64,000 nt of DNA from Dallia pectoralis (Eukaryota > Chordata > Actinopteri > Esociformes > Umbridae). The stretch spans positions 8,018,458 through 8,082,457 of the forward strand of contig CM055748.1 of assembly GCA_029465975.1 (NCBI GenBank). Direction: 5' to 3'. Below, one piece after another: positions 1 to 12,584 of this stretch; position 1 is the stretch's first letter; each line of letters begins with the position of its first letter. Both the position numbers and the translations under genes were made by a program. The notes beneath the pieces were generated by a model. That model did not search any database. It was not told the origin of the DNA and saw only the letters and a program-made list of their open reading frames with translations.

Positions 1-367
1 TACTCATCACTGATATCTTTATACACCTGACAGTCCAATAGAAACCTATGCTCTGGTGCACATTGTACCTCACACTGGTCTTACCTATATCTATGCTCTG
101 GTGCACATTGTACCTCACACTGGTCTTACCTATATCTATGCTCTGGTGCACATCGTACCTCACATCGTACCTATATCTATAAACTGGTGCACATTGTACC
201 TCACACTGGTCTTTCCTATATCAATGCTCTGGTGCCTCACACTGGTCTTTCTTATATCTATGCTCTGGTACCTCACACTGGTCTTTCTTATATCGATGCT
301 CTGTCTGGTGCCTCAAACTGGTCTTTCCTATATCGATGCTCTGGTGCCTCACACTGGTCTTACCTAA
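1..367. repeat. Minisatellite, 45-bp then 36-bp units
   Basis: About eight tandem copies built on a core reading CTCACACTGGTCTT. The CTCTGG landmark recurs at 51, 96 and 141 (45-bp spacing). After about 220 the unit shortens to 36 bp by loss of a short segment around GCACATTGTA. The array is cut by the left edge or starts just inside it. The open frames here come only from the stop-free repeat; I see no gene. Confidence 0.9.
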
Positions 368-3300
368 ATTCAAAAATTTCTTGAACCATCAATCCCTTGA
401 ATCCTTTCCTTTTGGATGGTGTACTCCAGTGGGCTTCATGTTAGGTCCTAGACAAGCCTTAGTGCTCAGAAACGGAAAGTTGTGAACACTAATGAGATAC
501 TTCAGGTGTAAAAACAAAATAACATTGAAAGCATATTTGTTATCTTTTTATCAGGTGTGTCTTTATTACCGACGGTCCAGATTACATTGAGTATTTTTGT
601 GTCAGGCATCTTCTGGCATCTCAATTTTGGCTTTATTTTTGTTAAATATATCACGACACGCTGTAATATGCCATGTGTCATTGTTTGTCTCAGGTTGTAT
701 TTACCTATTTTATTACCTGCTTAGGAACAAATGATTGTTATTATGTCCTGCCATGTAACCTATAGAATTCAGAGAGTGTGTACTTTCTTTTTTACATGAC
801 TGCATGATAAAACACTCTTTCATTCACAAAATCACATTGTTGTTTGTAGCTGCCAAGGTGATGTATTCATTTTGTTGTGTACTTTTTAAAGCTTTAGTCC
901 ATGTTAAAAAATTCTTAATTAAAAGTATATTATTCTACAATTTCTAAAGAAATATCTTTGTGTGGGTGTGTCAAACGTATTATTGTTACTGTGGTTGTAA
1001 AATTGCAAAAACAATCTCCCCCTTGCAAATCCCCCTGTACTCTTTGTGTTCAGATCCCGTGACTTAAGTGCTTTGTGGCCTCAAGGACAGAACTGAAAAG
1101 GCTGACATACTTAGGATGGTTAACAAGACACAGGTGAGAATAATACAAACTAATGACACAGGAACCAAACAGAAATACAACCACAACAAGGTACAACTAA
1201 CACGGACATTCAGAAAACATGGACCGGACTCAGGGAAACACCGAACAGGAAGGACTATAGGCAAAACAAAGTCGCCCTACATACTCTTAAATAAAGGTGG
1301 CGACCCCGTCAACCTAGATTATTACACCAATACCCGAAATGTCGAGATCAGAATTATGTTAAATTCTAATTATATATGATATTACATTTTTTTTTAAGTT
1401 TAAATTGTCATTTTGATTATTATCATTGTCAGTTTGAACATGGAGAGATGACATATCTATTACTTATCCCAGCAGGATGAAGGCCCCCGTATTTGCTACA
1501 TTTTATAACAGCATGGCCTGGAAATAAGTGGCGAGGAATGCAATCACTGGATGTGTTTGTGATTAGATTTTGACCCTTTAATTTCATTTTATCTATACAT
1601 TCTATAAAGCTGTTTAACACTTTGATTTGACTAATAACTGTCTGTTTCCTTGGTGGAAAATAAGCAACTTAAATCCCTACATTTTGTGAATGGTCTTATA
1701 ATGACTAAGACTTTCAGTTGGTAAGTCTCATTTGGGTCAATCACCAGCGTTGAGCCGAATGTTTGGACCTTGTAAGGACCTCCGTTGCCGCTCATGCACA
1801 TTGCGTTTCTTGCATTTGTTCTAATGTCCTGCATTGAATAATTGTATCTGTGCAGCTAGTAGCTGATAGTAAGTGAAGACTCTTTATATAAAATAACATA
1901 AATACATTACATCCAAACTGGGAGATTTGGAAGGTCTATAGTATGTTTCAACTGCGGATGTCAACTATGTTGAGACAAAAAACACGCATTATTGCAAATA
2001 ACAATTTGTTTCCTGCCACTCCATTTCACTGGATAATATAGGGCGTCTTAAAAATGTTGTGTTTTTGCCTGAGAGGAAAATAGCTTTGCTGCAGTTTGTT
2101 CTCCCCTGCTATGCTTGAATCTGCCCGGCCTTCTGTGTGTGTCAGTTTCAAACGCATGCTGAGTCTTCAAAGTGACGGCTATTAAATAAATGACTAACCA
2201 GCTGACTTTGCCTCAGAGGTTTTCTGTAACCCTACACAAACGCTGTATTATCACTTGGAGCCATTTAAAACCCCAACAGTTTGCCAAGCGAGGTGTGCTT
2301 TTCCAGCATCAATGTCTTGTCAGTCTCTTATGCCAACTCTTTTCAGTGAGACCTCAGTCCCATCGTTTAGTTTTTGTGGGCAGCTCCCAGATAGCCACTT
2401 TTCAAGCGCCTCCTGCAAAGTTTGCTATGAAGTTTTTCTCCTGTAACAGATTTCCACAGATAATCCACACACAGATGACAGTGCCGAAGAGTAATCCTGG
2501 TTATGGTTTTTAGCATCTTTGCTAGCTTCCCAAAACAATTATCCTGGGGATGAATACATACATTTCGCTTTTGCTGTTAACTCTTGATCTTTGCATAGTG
2601 TCTCCAGAGGCTTGTTATGTGGAGCTTCTTCTTCCTGTAGGACGACCGTGTGCATCACGGAGGTCTCAGCCAGTGAGATGTGGAAGGGAGAGAATGGTTG
2701 GAGAGAACTGAGCAATGAAAAAGAAAAACAGAAACAGCTGAGCTGAAAATGCCACAGCACCAATTAGAACTGTGTTTACTGTCATTTAGGCTTTTTTAAC
2801 AGTGTGCGTAGAGTGTCCTTTTAATCTTGAATTTCAACTGCTAGAAAGAAATTGGTTATGCACAGAAACAGAAAGGTATACATGCTGTTTTGTTATGTCA
2901 ACGCCAATCAAAGTGGCAGCAGAATCATCTTCTCTCATTTCCGTTGTATGTACCGGACCAGTACCTTGGACAGGTGTCTGAACCTTTGACAAGGACAGTA
3001 GACGCATGGGTGTAATATTGTCACTCCAATATCGATTGAACATACAATGTTAAGCCTACAAATCAATTTCTTATTTGAACTGCGTTATTCTGACTTTTTT
3101 GGTTGTTATTCTGTCTCTCACTGTTCAAATTAACGTACTATTAAAATGATAGACTGATCATGTCTTTGTCCGTGTGCAAATGTACAAAATCAGCAGGGGG
3201 TCAAATAATTTCTTCCTTCACTGTAGGTTTTGCCTTTCCTCCTTAGGCAGAGTTTAAGTATTACCTGTCACATACATTCTTCTGTTTGCTAATTTAGGAA

Positions 3301-3628
3301 CTATAACCTGGCTTTTATAGTCAGGTCTTATCTGTGACCACGATTCTGGGTCCCTGGTGACAGTCACCTCCTCCTCTGTAGTTTTAGTTTCTTTCCTTCT
3401 CTGTCTTCTCACCAAGCTTCCTCTCTCTCACTCTTTTTCACTACCTTTTTCGGATTGACTGGCGGCACTCTCAGTGACTACTGAATATGTGTGCACACCA
3501 AATGCTTAAAAAAAGCCTAATCAAACCAAAAGCTCACACCCAGATGCTCAGATTTTACATAGAGGTCCAGGGGGGGTCATTGTTTCTAGAATTATTGAGT
3601 TCTAAGTTAGTGGGGTATCTTAACTACT
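368..3628. other. Unassigned intergenic DNA
   Basis: AT-rich sequence without a recognisable exon, RNA gene or intact mobile element. The stretch 1020-1320 is locally richer in C and A and looks like old dispersed repeat, but I cannot name a family. No sign of igsf5, the gene usually next to PCP4 in mammals, was seen. Confidence 0.5.
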
Positions 3629-4470
3629 AGCTAGCTAGCTAGCTGGATATCACAGTTATGTGACTTGCTCTGTCACAATTAGTCACAACCACTCCAAAAA
3701 ATATTGAGATTATGAGAATAAGATTAATAAAATGCTCAGTAGATCTAGTTCTAAATGAGGTAGCTGACCTGATCAGCTGTTTAGAGAAAGTTTCAGTGTG
3801 TCTAGGTATTTGCTACAAATATAAAACTTTACCAGCTAGCTTTTTAATGTTTCTAAAACATTTCTGTGTGTTAAGCACAACAGCTAGCAAGTTAGTCATA
3901 TTTAGGAGATGATTTCAACATGCAAACTAGCTTGATTAGAAAGTGTTGTTCTAGGAAATTCTGTTTCATTATGAAACAGCATAATACCAATATTAGACAA
4001 CATTGCAATTGTCACTGGTGCAATGAAATAATTTTTGCAATAACAACATTCAACCCAGACAGGCAGCTTGTTAATGAAGCTAGCAAGAACAAATTAAATC
4101 GACTACAGTTAGCTGTCTAACATTGGCATTGCGAGCTAACTAACAAAGTACATGCTATTGAGTGAATTGTTTCTGCTTTCCTTTCAAATAATTGCCTTGT
4201 GTAGTGGTAGAAAATATGGTTTAGCAAAATACTAGTCATCAGAGGGGGTAGAGGGGACCAAAGTCAGTGACGAATCAATCGCTGATTGTATTATTTCTGT
4301 TCTCACTTTCTATTGAAGTAATTTGGAAATCCACAGTAGGTCCGGTAAAACCTATTCACGTTTTCGTGTTAGCAAAGGCCCTGCCTACAACCAACCTCTG
4401 CCATTGTATTATGTGTCTGGGCTGTGAAAAGCAATTGGAGTGGAAAATCTGTAACGCAGACCAATTAAAA
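3629..4470. other. AGCT-rich flank of the Helitron array
   Basis: Starts with a short (TAGC)n run at 3629-3642 and is scattered with GCTAGC and AGCTAG words up to about 4140. At 4240-4470 it becomes a moderately GC-balanced stretch ending CCAATTAAAA immediately before the first array unit. This is the only unit junction not made of ATA repeats, so it may preserve an original 3'-side flank of the insertion. Confidence 0.4.
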
Positions 4471-6003
4471 CTAGATAGCGTACAATTTCTGCTGAAATTG
4501 TGATGATGTGTGCTTGCGGCCACCCGTAGTCGACTGTTTACTGATGTCAACTGCCAAACTGAGGTGACACTGCTGCTACATGCACCATAGTATACAATGT
4601 GTTAAACCTATCAGTCATTATTCATGAATACACACTGCTGCTGCAAGGACCATAGTATACAATGTGTTAAACCTATCAGTCATTACTCATGAATACACAC
4701 TGCTGCTATGTGCACCATAGTATACAATGTGTTAAACCTATCAGTCATTACTCATAAATACACACTGCTGCTGCAAGCACCATAGTATACAATGTGTTAA
4801 ACCACCATAGTATACAAATGTGTTAAACCTATCAGTCATTACTCATGAATACACACTGCTGCTACATGCACCATAGTATACAATGTGTTAAACCTATCAG
4901 TCATTACTCATGAATACACACTACTGCTGCATGCACCATAGTAGCATATGAAACAGCATTATAAACCGCTAACGCTAGCTAGCGCGCTAACGCTAGGTAA
5001 CATGCTAACGTTAGCTAACATGCTAACGTTAGCTATTCGCTAACGCTAGCTATCATGCTAACGTTAGCTAACATGCTAATGTTAGCTAGCGCGCTAACGC
5101 TAGCTAACATGCTAACGCTAGCTAACATGCTAACGTGTAAACAGAGACCCAGAGAAAGAACTTACCCATTCATTCATGCTGCAGGATATGTCTGTGGCTG
5201 TTGATTGCAGTGTCTGTGGCTGTGTATGTGGCTGTTGCCTGGCAGCCATGCCTTTGTCAGGAGGACCAGCTGTTCTCATCGATATCAGAGCGCGCTGCCT
5301 CCTCCCCCGCCCCTTCCAGAATGTTCCTACTATTTAGCCAATCAACAACCAGAAAATGCTGCTTCACTGTCTATCATTTCAAAAGATTCAGACATGGTCG
5401 TATACTTTTAGCTCTACTAACCAGAGTTTTACTCACACAGTTTAAACAATTACATCATGAGAATCCTAAGAACCAGGCGGACATTTTGATGTATAACATG
5501 TATCTGTAACCCCAGAAATGTAGGCGCTATCACAATTTACAAACGAACAAAAAAACACCAAAAATCGCTTTCAAATTAGAGTGGAGAAAATCACCGTTTC
5601 TATGGATGTCTATGGGGAGGCGCAAGTTGGAAACAAAAGGACATAACGAAATAAATATATATGTTACAGCTTATATTTGAACATTTTGAGTGACAGCACA
5701 AATAGATGAACGTTTTGATATGCCATTTGTGTGTAAAGAGTTGAAACTCAGGCAGCAGTAGCAGTTTACAAATGTTCTCTACATTTTCTGCTGAATGGGC
5801 TCTCACACTCTAGTTTTGAAGATTCCGTCAATGTATTTCAATGGGGATTAATTAGCGACATTATCGTTAATATTTCGTAAACTACATAACAAAACTTTCT
5901 ACAAAACAATAGCAACTAAATAGGTTTCCGGACGCACATTTTGACAATTTTTTGTCTATCTACTGCAAAAACTGTGGGAGGAGTAGGGGTGGTCAAAATT
6001 TGA
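4471..6003 (-). mobile_element. Helitron-like unit 1
   Basis: 1533 bp. In + order: CTAG terminus (4471-4474), terminal hairpin (4482-4501), 65-bp minisatellite (about 4582-4952; CCATAG landmark at 4585, 4650, 4715 and 4780, with one short copy near 4803), 18-bp palindromic array (4968-5135), a non-repetitive body of about 870 bp, and GGTCAAAATTTGA at the 5'-TC end. Its left flank is AAAA, unlike the ATA repeats that flank the other units. Open frames of up to 102 residues in the body recur only because the units are nearly identical. Confidence 0.75.
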
Positions 6004-6020
6004 TATAATAATAATAATAA

Positions 6021-7572
6021 CTAGATAGCGTACAATTTCTGCTGAAATTGTGATGATGTGTGCTTGCGGCCACCCGTAGTCGACTGTTTACTGATGTCAA
6101 CTGCCAAACTGAGGTGACACTGCTGCTACATGCACCATAGTATACAATGTGTTAAACCTATCAGTCATTATTCATGAATACACACTGCTGCTGCAAGGAC
6201 CATAGTATACAATGTGTTAAACCTATCAGTCATTACTCATGAATACACACTGCTGCTATGTGCACCATAGTATACAATGTGTTAAACCTATCAGTCATTA
6301 CTCATAAATACACACTGCTGCTGCAAGCACCATAGTATACAATGTGTTAAACCACCATAGTATACAAATGTGTTAAACCTATCAGTCATTACTCATGAAT
6401 ACACACTGCTGCTACATGCACCATAGTATACAATGTGTTAAACCTATCAGTCATTACTCATGAATACACACTACTGCTGCATGCACCATAGTAGCATATG
6501 AAACAGCATTATAAACCGCTAACGCTAGCTAGCGCGCTAACGCTAGGTAACATGCTAACGTTAGCTAACATGCTAACGTTAGCTAGCGCTAGCTAACATG
6601 CTAACGCTAGCTAACATGCTAACGCTAACGTTAGCTAACATGCTAATGTTAGCTAACGCGCTAACGCTAGCTAACATGCTAACGCTAGCTAACATGCTAA
6701 CGTGTAAACAGAGACCCAGAGAAAGAACTTACCCATTCATTCATGCTGCAGGATATGTCTGTGGCTGTTGATTGCAGTGTCTGTGGCTGTGTATGTGGCT
6801 GTTGCCTGGCAGCCATGCCTTTGTCAGGAGGACCAGCTGTTCTCATCGATATCAGAGCGCGCTGCCTCCTCCCCCCGCCCCTTCCAGAATGTTCCTACTA
6901 TTTAGCCAATCAACAACCAGAAAATGCTGCTTCACTGTCTATCATTTCAAAAGATTCAGACATGGTCGTATACTTTTAGCTCTACTAACCAGAGTTTTAC
7001 TCACACAGTTTAAACAATTACATCATGAGAATCCTAAGAACCAGGCGGACATTTTGATGTATAACATGTATCTGTAACCCCAGAAATGTAGGCGCTATCA
7101 CAATTTACAAACGAACAAAAAAACACCAAAAATCGCTTTCAAATTAGAGTGGAGAAAATCACCGTTTCTATGGATGTCTATGGGGAGGCGCAAGTTGGAA
7201 ACAAAAGGACATAACGAAATAAATATATATGTTACAGCTTATATTTGAACATTTTGAGTGACAGCACAAATAGATGAACGTTTTGATATGCCATTTGTGT
7301 GTAAAGAGTTGAAACTCAGGCAGCAGTAGCAGTTTACAAATGTTCTCTACATTTTCTGCTGAATGGGCTCTCACACTCTAGTTTTGAAGATTCCGTCAAT
7401 GTATTTCAATGGGGATTAATTAGCGACATTATCGTTAATATTTCGTAAACTACATAACAAAACTTTCTACAAAACAATAGCAACTAAATAGGTTTCGGAC
7501 GCACATTTTGACAATTTTTTTTGTCTATCTACTGCAAAAACTGTGGGAGGAGTAGGGGTGGTCAAAATTTGA
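6021..7572 (-). mobile_element. Helitron-like unit 2
   Basis: 1552 bp, near-identical by eye to unit 1 in the body. The palindromic array (6518-6702) has a different order and number of 18-bp repeats, so the array varies while the body stays constant. It is followed by the 17-nt spacer 7573-7589. Confidence 0.75.
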
Positions 7573-7589
7573 TATAATAATAATAATAA

Positions 7590-9149
7590 CTAGATAGCGT
7601 ACAATTTCTGCTGAAATTGTGATGATGTGTGCTTGCGGCCACCCGTAGTCGACTGTTTACTGATGTCAACTGCCAAACTGAGGTGACACTGCTGCTACAT
7701 GCACCATAGTATACAATGTGTTAAACCTATCAGTCATTATTCATGAATACACACTGCTGCTGCAAGGACCATAGTATACAATGTGTTAAACCTATCAGTC
7801 ATTACTCATGAATACACACTTACTGCTGCTGCTATGTGCACCATAGTATACAATGTGTTAAACCTATCAGTCATTACTCATAAATACACACTGCTGCTGC
7901 AAGCACCATAGTATACAATGTGTTAAACCACCATAGTATACAAATGTGTTAAACCTATCAGTCATTACTCATGAATACACACTGCTGCTACATGCACCAT
8001 AGTATACAATGTGTTAAACCTATCAGTCATTACTCATGAATACACACTACTGCTGCATGCACCATAGTAGCATATGAAACAGCATTATAAACCGCTAACG
8101 CTTAGCTAGCGCGCTAACGCTAGGTAACATGCTAACGTTAGCTAACATGCTAACGTTAGCTAGCGCGCTAACGCTAGCTAACATGCTAACGTTAGCTAAC
8201 ATGCTAACGTTAGCTAGCGCGCTAACGCTAGCTAACATGCTAACGCTAGCTAACATGCTAACGCTAGCTAACATGCTAACGTGTAAACAGAGACCCAGAG
8301 AAAGAACTTACCCATTCATTCATGCTGCAGGATATGTCTGTGGCTGTTGATTGCAGTGTCTGTGGCTGTGTATGTGGCTGTTGCCTGGCAGCCATGCCTT
8401 TGTCAGGAGGACCAGCTGTTCTCATCGATATCAGAGCGCGCTGCCTCCTCCCCCGCCCCTTCCAGAATGTTCCTACTATTTAGCCAATCAACAACCAGAA
8501 AATGCTGCTTCACTGTCTATCATTTCAAAAGATTCAGACATGGTCGTATACTTTTAGCTCTACTAACCAGAGTTTTACTCACACAGTTTAAACAATTACA
8601 TCATGAGAATCCTAAGAACCAGGCGGACATTTTGATGTATAACATGTATCTGTAACCCCAGAAATGTAGGCGCTATCACAATTTACAAACGAACAAAAAA
8701 ACACCAAAAATCGCTTTCAAATTAGAGTGGAGAAAATCACCGTTTCTATGGATGTCTATGGGGAGGCGCAAGTTGGAAACAAAAGGACATAACGAAATAA
8801 ATATATATGTTACAGCTTATATTTGAACATTTTGAGTGACAGCACAAATAGATGAACGTTTTGATATGCCATTTGTGTGTAAAGAGTTGAAACTCAGGCA
8901 GCAGTAGCAGTTTACAAATGTTCTCTACATTTTCTGCTGAATGGGCTCTCACACTCTAGTTTTGAAGATTCCGTCAATGTATTTCAATGGGGATTAATTA
9001 GCGACATTATCGTTAATATTTCGTAAACTACATAACAAAACTTTCTACAAAACAATAGCAACTAAATAGGTTTCCGGACGCACATTTTGACAATTTTTTG
9101 TCCATCTACTGCAAAAACTGTGGGAGGAGTAGGGGTGGTCAAAATTTGA
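7590..9149 (-). mobile_element. Helitron-like unit 3
   Basis: 1560 bp. Same plan as units 1 and 2, with a small insertion in the 65-bp array near 7820 (extra TACTGCTGC) and a palindromic array at 8094-8281. Followed by the 17-nt spacer 9150-9166. Confidence 0.75.
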
Positions 9150-9166
9150 TATAATAATAATAATAA

Positions 9167-10746
9167 CTAGATAGCGTACAATTTCTGCTGAAATTGTGAT
9201 GATGTGTGCTTGCGGCCACCCGTAGTCGACTGTTTACTGATGTCAACTGCCAAACTGAGGTGACACTGCTGCTACATGCACCATAGTATACAATGTGTTA
9301 AACCTATCAGTCATTATTCATGAATACACACTGCTGCTGCAAGGACCATAGTATACAATGTGTTAAACCTATCAGTCATTACTCATGAATACACACTGCT
9401 GCTATGTGCACCATAGTATACAATGTGTTAAACCTATCAGTCATTACTCATAAATACACACTGCTGCTGCACCATAGTATACAAATGTGTTAAACCATAG
9501 TATACAATGTGTAAACCACCATAGTATACAAATGTGTTAAACCTATCAGTCATTACTCATGAATACACACTGCTGCTACATGCACCATAGTATACAATGT
9601 GTTAAACCTATCAGTCATTACTCATGAATACACACTACTGCTGCATGCACCATAGTAGCATATGAAACAGCATTATAAACCGCTAACGCTAGCTAGCGCG
9701 CTAACGCTAGCTAACATGCTAACGTGTAAACAGAGACCCAGAGAAATAACTACCTATCCATTCATTGCTGCAGGCTGTCTGAATGTATGCAACATGCTAA
9801 CGTTAGCTAACATGCTAACGTTAGCTAGCTAACATGCTAACGCTAGCTAACATGCTAACGCTAGCTAACATGCTAACGTGTAAACAGAGACCCAGAGAAA
9901 GAACTTACCCATTCATTCATGCTGCAGGATATGTCTGTGGCTGTTGATTGCAGTGTCTGTGGCTGTGTATGTGGCTGTTGCCTGGCAGCCATGCCTTTGT
10001 CAGGAGGACCAGCTGTTCTCATCGATATCAGAGCGCGCTGCCTCCTCCCCCCGCCCCTTCCAGAATGTTCCTACTATTTAGCCAATCAACAACCAGAAAA
10101 TGCTGCTTCACTGTCTATCATTTCAAAAGATTCAGACATGGTCGTATACTTTTAGCTCTACTAACCAGAGTTTTACTCACACAGTTTAAACAATTACATC
10201 ATGAGAATCCTAAGAACCAGGCGGACATTTTGATGTATAACATGTATCTGTAACCCCGAAATGTAGGCGCTATCACAATTTACAAACGAACAAAAAAACA
10301 CCAAAAATCGCTTTCAAATTAGAGTGGAGAAAATCACCGTTTCTATGGATGTCTATGGGGAGGCGCAAGTTGGAAACAAAAGGACATAACGAAATAAATA
10401 TATATGTTACAGCTTATATTTGAACATTTTGAGTGACAGCACAAATAGATGAACGTTTTGATATGCCATTTGTGTGTAAAGGGTTGAAACTCAGGCAGCA
10501 GGAGCAGTTTACAAATGTTCTCTACATTTTCTGCTGAATGGGCTCTCACACTCTAGTTTTGAAGATTCCGTCAATGTATTTCAATGGGAATTAATTAGCG
10601 ACATTATCGTTAATATTTCGTAAACTACATAACGAAACCTTCTACAAAACAATGCCAACTAAATAGAGTTCGGGACGCACATTTTGACACCTTTTTTGTC
10701 CATCTAGTGCAAAAACTGTGGGAGGAGTAGGGGTGGACAAAAGTGA
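9167..10746 (-). mobile_element. Helitron-like unit 4
   Basis: 1580 bp. The palindromic array is split (9682-9726 and 9791-9878) by a truncated copy of the start of the body (GTGTAAACAGAGACCC... to 9790), pointing to internal recombination. The 5'-TC end is altered (AAAAGTGA in place of AAAATTTGA on +). The spacer to unit 5 is longer, 10747-10824, and contains a hairpin repeat of the type seen at 12600-12775. Confidence 0.7.
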
Positions 10747-10824
10747 TATAATAATAATAATAATAATATATATGTGAGATTACAATATGTGTCCTTGACC
10801 ATAGTCAAGCACACATAATAATAA

Positions 10825-12580
10825 CTAGATAGCGTACAATTTCTGCTGAAATTGTGATGATGTGTGCTTGCGGCCACCCGTAGTCGACTGTGTACTGATA
10901 TCAACTGCCAGACTGAGGTGACACTGCTGCTGCTGCGCCAATAGTATGCAATGTGTTAAACCTATCAGTCATTACTCATGAATACACACTACTGCTGCAA
11001 GCACCATATTATGTGATGTGTTAAACCTATCAGTCAATAGTACACACTGTGATGTGTTAAACCTATCAGTCATTACTCATGAATACACACTGCTGCTGCA
11101 TGCACAATAGTATACAATGTGTTAAACCTATCATCAGTCATTACACATGAATAAACACACATTACACATGAATACACACTGCTGCTACATGCACCATAGT
11201 ATACAATGTGTTAAACCTATCAGTCATTACTCATGAATACACACTGCTGCAACATGCACCATAGTATGCAATGGGTTAAACCTATCAGTCAATACTCATG
11301 AATACACACTGCTGCTGCATGCAAGATAGTATCCAATGTGTTAAACCTATCAGTCATTGCTCATGACTACACACTACTGCTGCAAGCACCATAGTATACA
11401 ATGTGTTAAACCTATCAGTCATTACTCATTACTACAGTAGTAGCTAACGCTAGCTAGCGCGCTAACGCTAGCTAACATGCTAACGCTAGCTAACATGCTA
11501 ACGCTAGCTAGCGCGCTAACGCTAGCTAACATGCTAACGTGTAAACAGAGACCCAGAGAAAGAACTTACCTATCCATTCATGGCTGCAGGCTGTCTGAAT
11601 GTATGCATACACTTAAAGTAGTAGCTAACGCTAGCTAGCGCGCTAACATGCTAACGCTAGCTAGCGCGCTAACGCTAGCTAACATGCTAACGCCAGCTAG
11701 CGCGCTAACGCTAGCTAGCGCGCTAAAACTAGCTAACATGCTCACATGTAAACACAGACCAAGAGAAACAACTTACCCATTCTTTCATTGCTGCAGGCAT
11801 ATGTCTGTGGCTGTTGCCTGGCAGTGTATTTGGCTGTGGCCAGGCAACTATGCCTTTGTCAGGAGGAACACCTGTTCTCATCGATATCAGAGCGCGCTGC
11901 CTCCTCCCCCCCGCCCCTTCCAGAATGTTCCTCCTGTTTAGTGTCTGTGTCAAACGAATGGGATTCAGACATGGTCGTATACTTTTAGCTCTACTAACCA
12001 GAGTTTTACTCACACAGTTTAAACAATTACACCATGAGAATCCTAAGACCCAGGCGGACATTTTGATGTATAACATGTATCTGTAACCCCGGAAATGTAG
12101 GCGCTATCACAATTTACAAACGAACAAAAAAACACCAAAAATCGCTTTCAAATTAGAGTGGAGAAAATCACCGTTTCTATGGATGTCTATGGGGAGGCGC
12201 AAGTTGGAAACAAAAGGACATAACGAAATAAATATATATGTTACAGCTTATATTTGAACATTTTGAGTGACAGCACAAATAGATGAACGTTTTGATATGC
12301 CATTTGTGTGTAAAGAGTTGAAACTCAGGCAGCAGTAGCAGTTTACAAATGTTCTCTACATTTTCTGCTGAATGGGCTCTCACACTCTAGTTTTGAAGAT
12401 TCCGTCAATGTATTTCAATGGGGATTAATTAGCGACATTATCGTTAATATTTCGTAAACTGCATAACGAAACTTTCTACAAAACAATAGCAACTAAATAG
12501 GTTTCCGGACGCACATTTTGACAATTTTTTGTCTATCTACTGCAAAAACTGTGGGAGGAGTAGGGGTGGTCAAAATTTGA
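10825..12580 (-). mobile_element. Helitron-like unit 5 (diverged)
   Basis: 1756 bp. The ends are conserved, but the 65-bp array (about 10940-11430) is longer and more degenerate, the palindromic array is duplicated (11442-11540 and 11622-11748) around a partial body segment, and the body has a deletion and rearrangement near 11930-11970. It is the most divergent copy, so the oldest unit of the array or one that escaped homogenisation. Confidence 0.7.
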
Positions 12581-12584
12581 TATA

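Larger units (their letters stand above)
4471..12580 (-). mobile_element. Tandem array of five non-autonomous Helitron-like elements
   Basis: Five head-to-tail units start with the same 34 bases at 4471, 6021, 7590, 9167 and 10825 and end in GGTCAAAATTTGA (slightly changed in unit 4). Read on the - strand each unit begins TCAAA after an A and ends with CTAG before a T. A perfect hairpin, arms ACAATTTC/GAAATTGT with a 4-nt loop, lies 11 nt before the 3' end. TC...hairpin...CTRR inserted between A and T is the Helitron signature. Each copy also has internal tandem repeats, as in DINE-1-like non-autonomous Helitrons. No Rep/helicase reading frame is present. Units 1-3 are separated by an identical 17-nt ATA spacer. 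That the units are rolling-circle elements is inferred from their ends; the tandem structure itself is seen directly. Confidence 0.75.

Noticed and set aside
5201..12086. Recurring 68-102 codon open frames in the tandem units (both strands)
   Set aside because: They recur only because the units are near-identical. No family motif is visible, they have no intron or promoter context, and unit 5 disrupts them.
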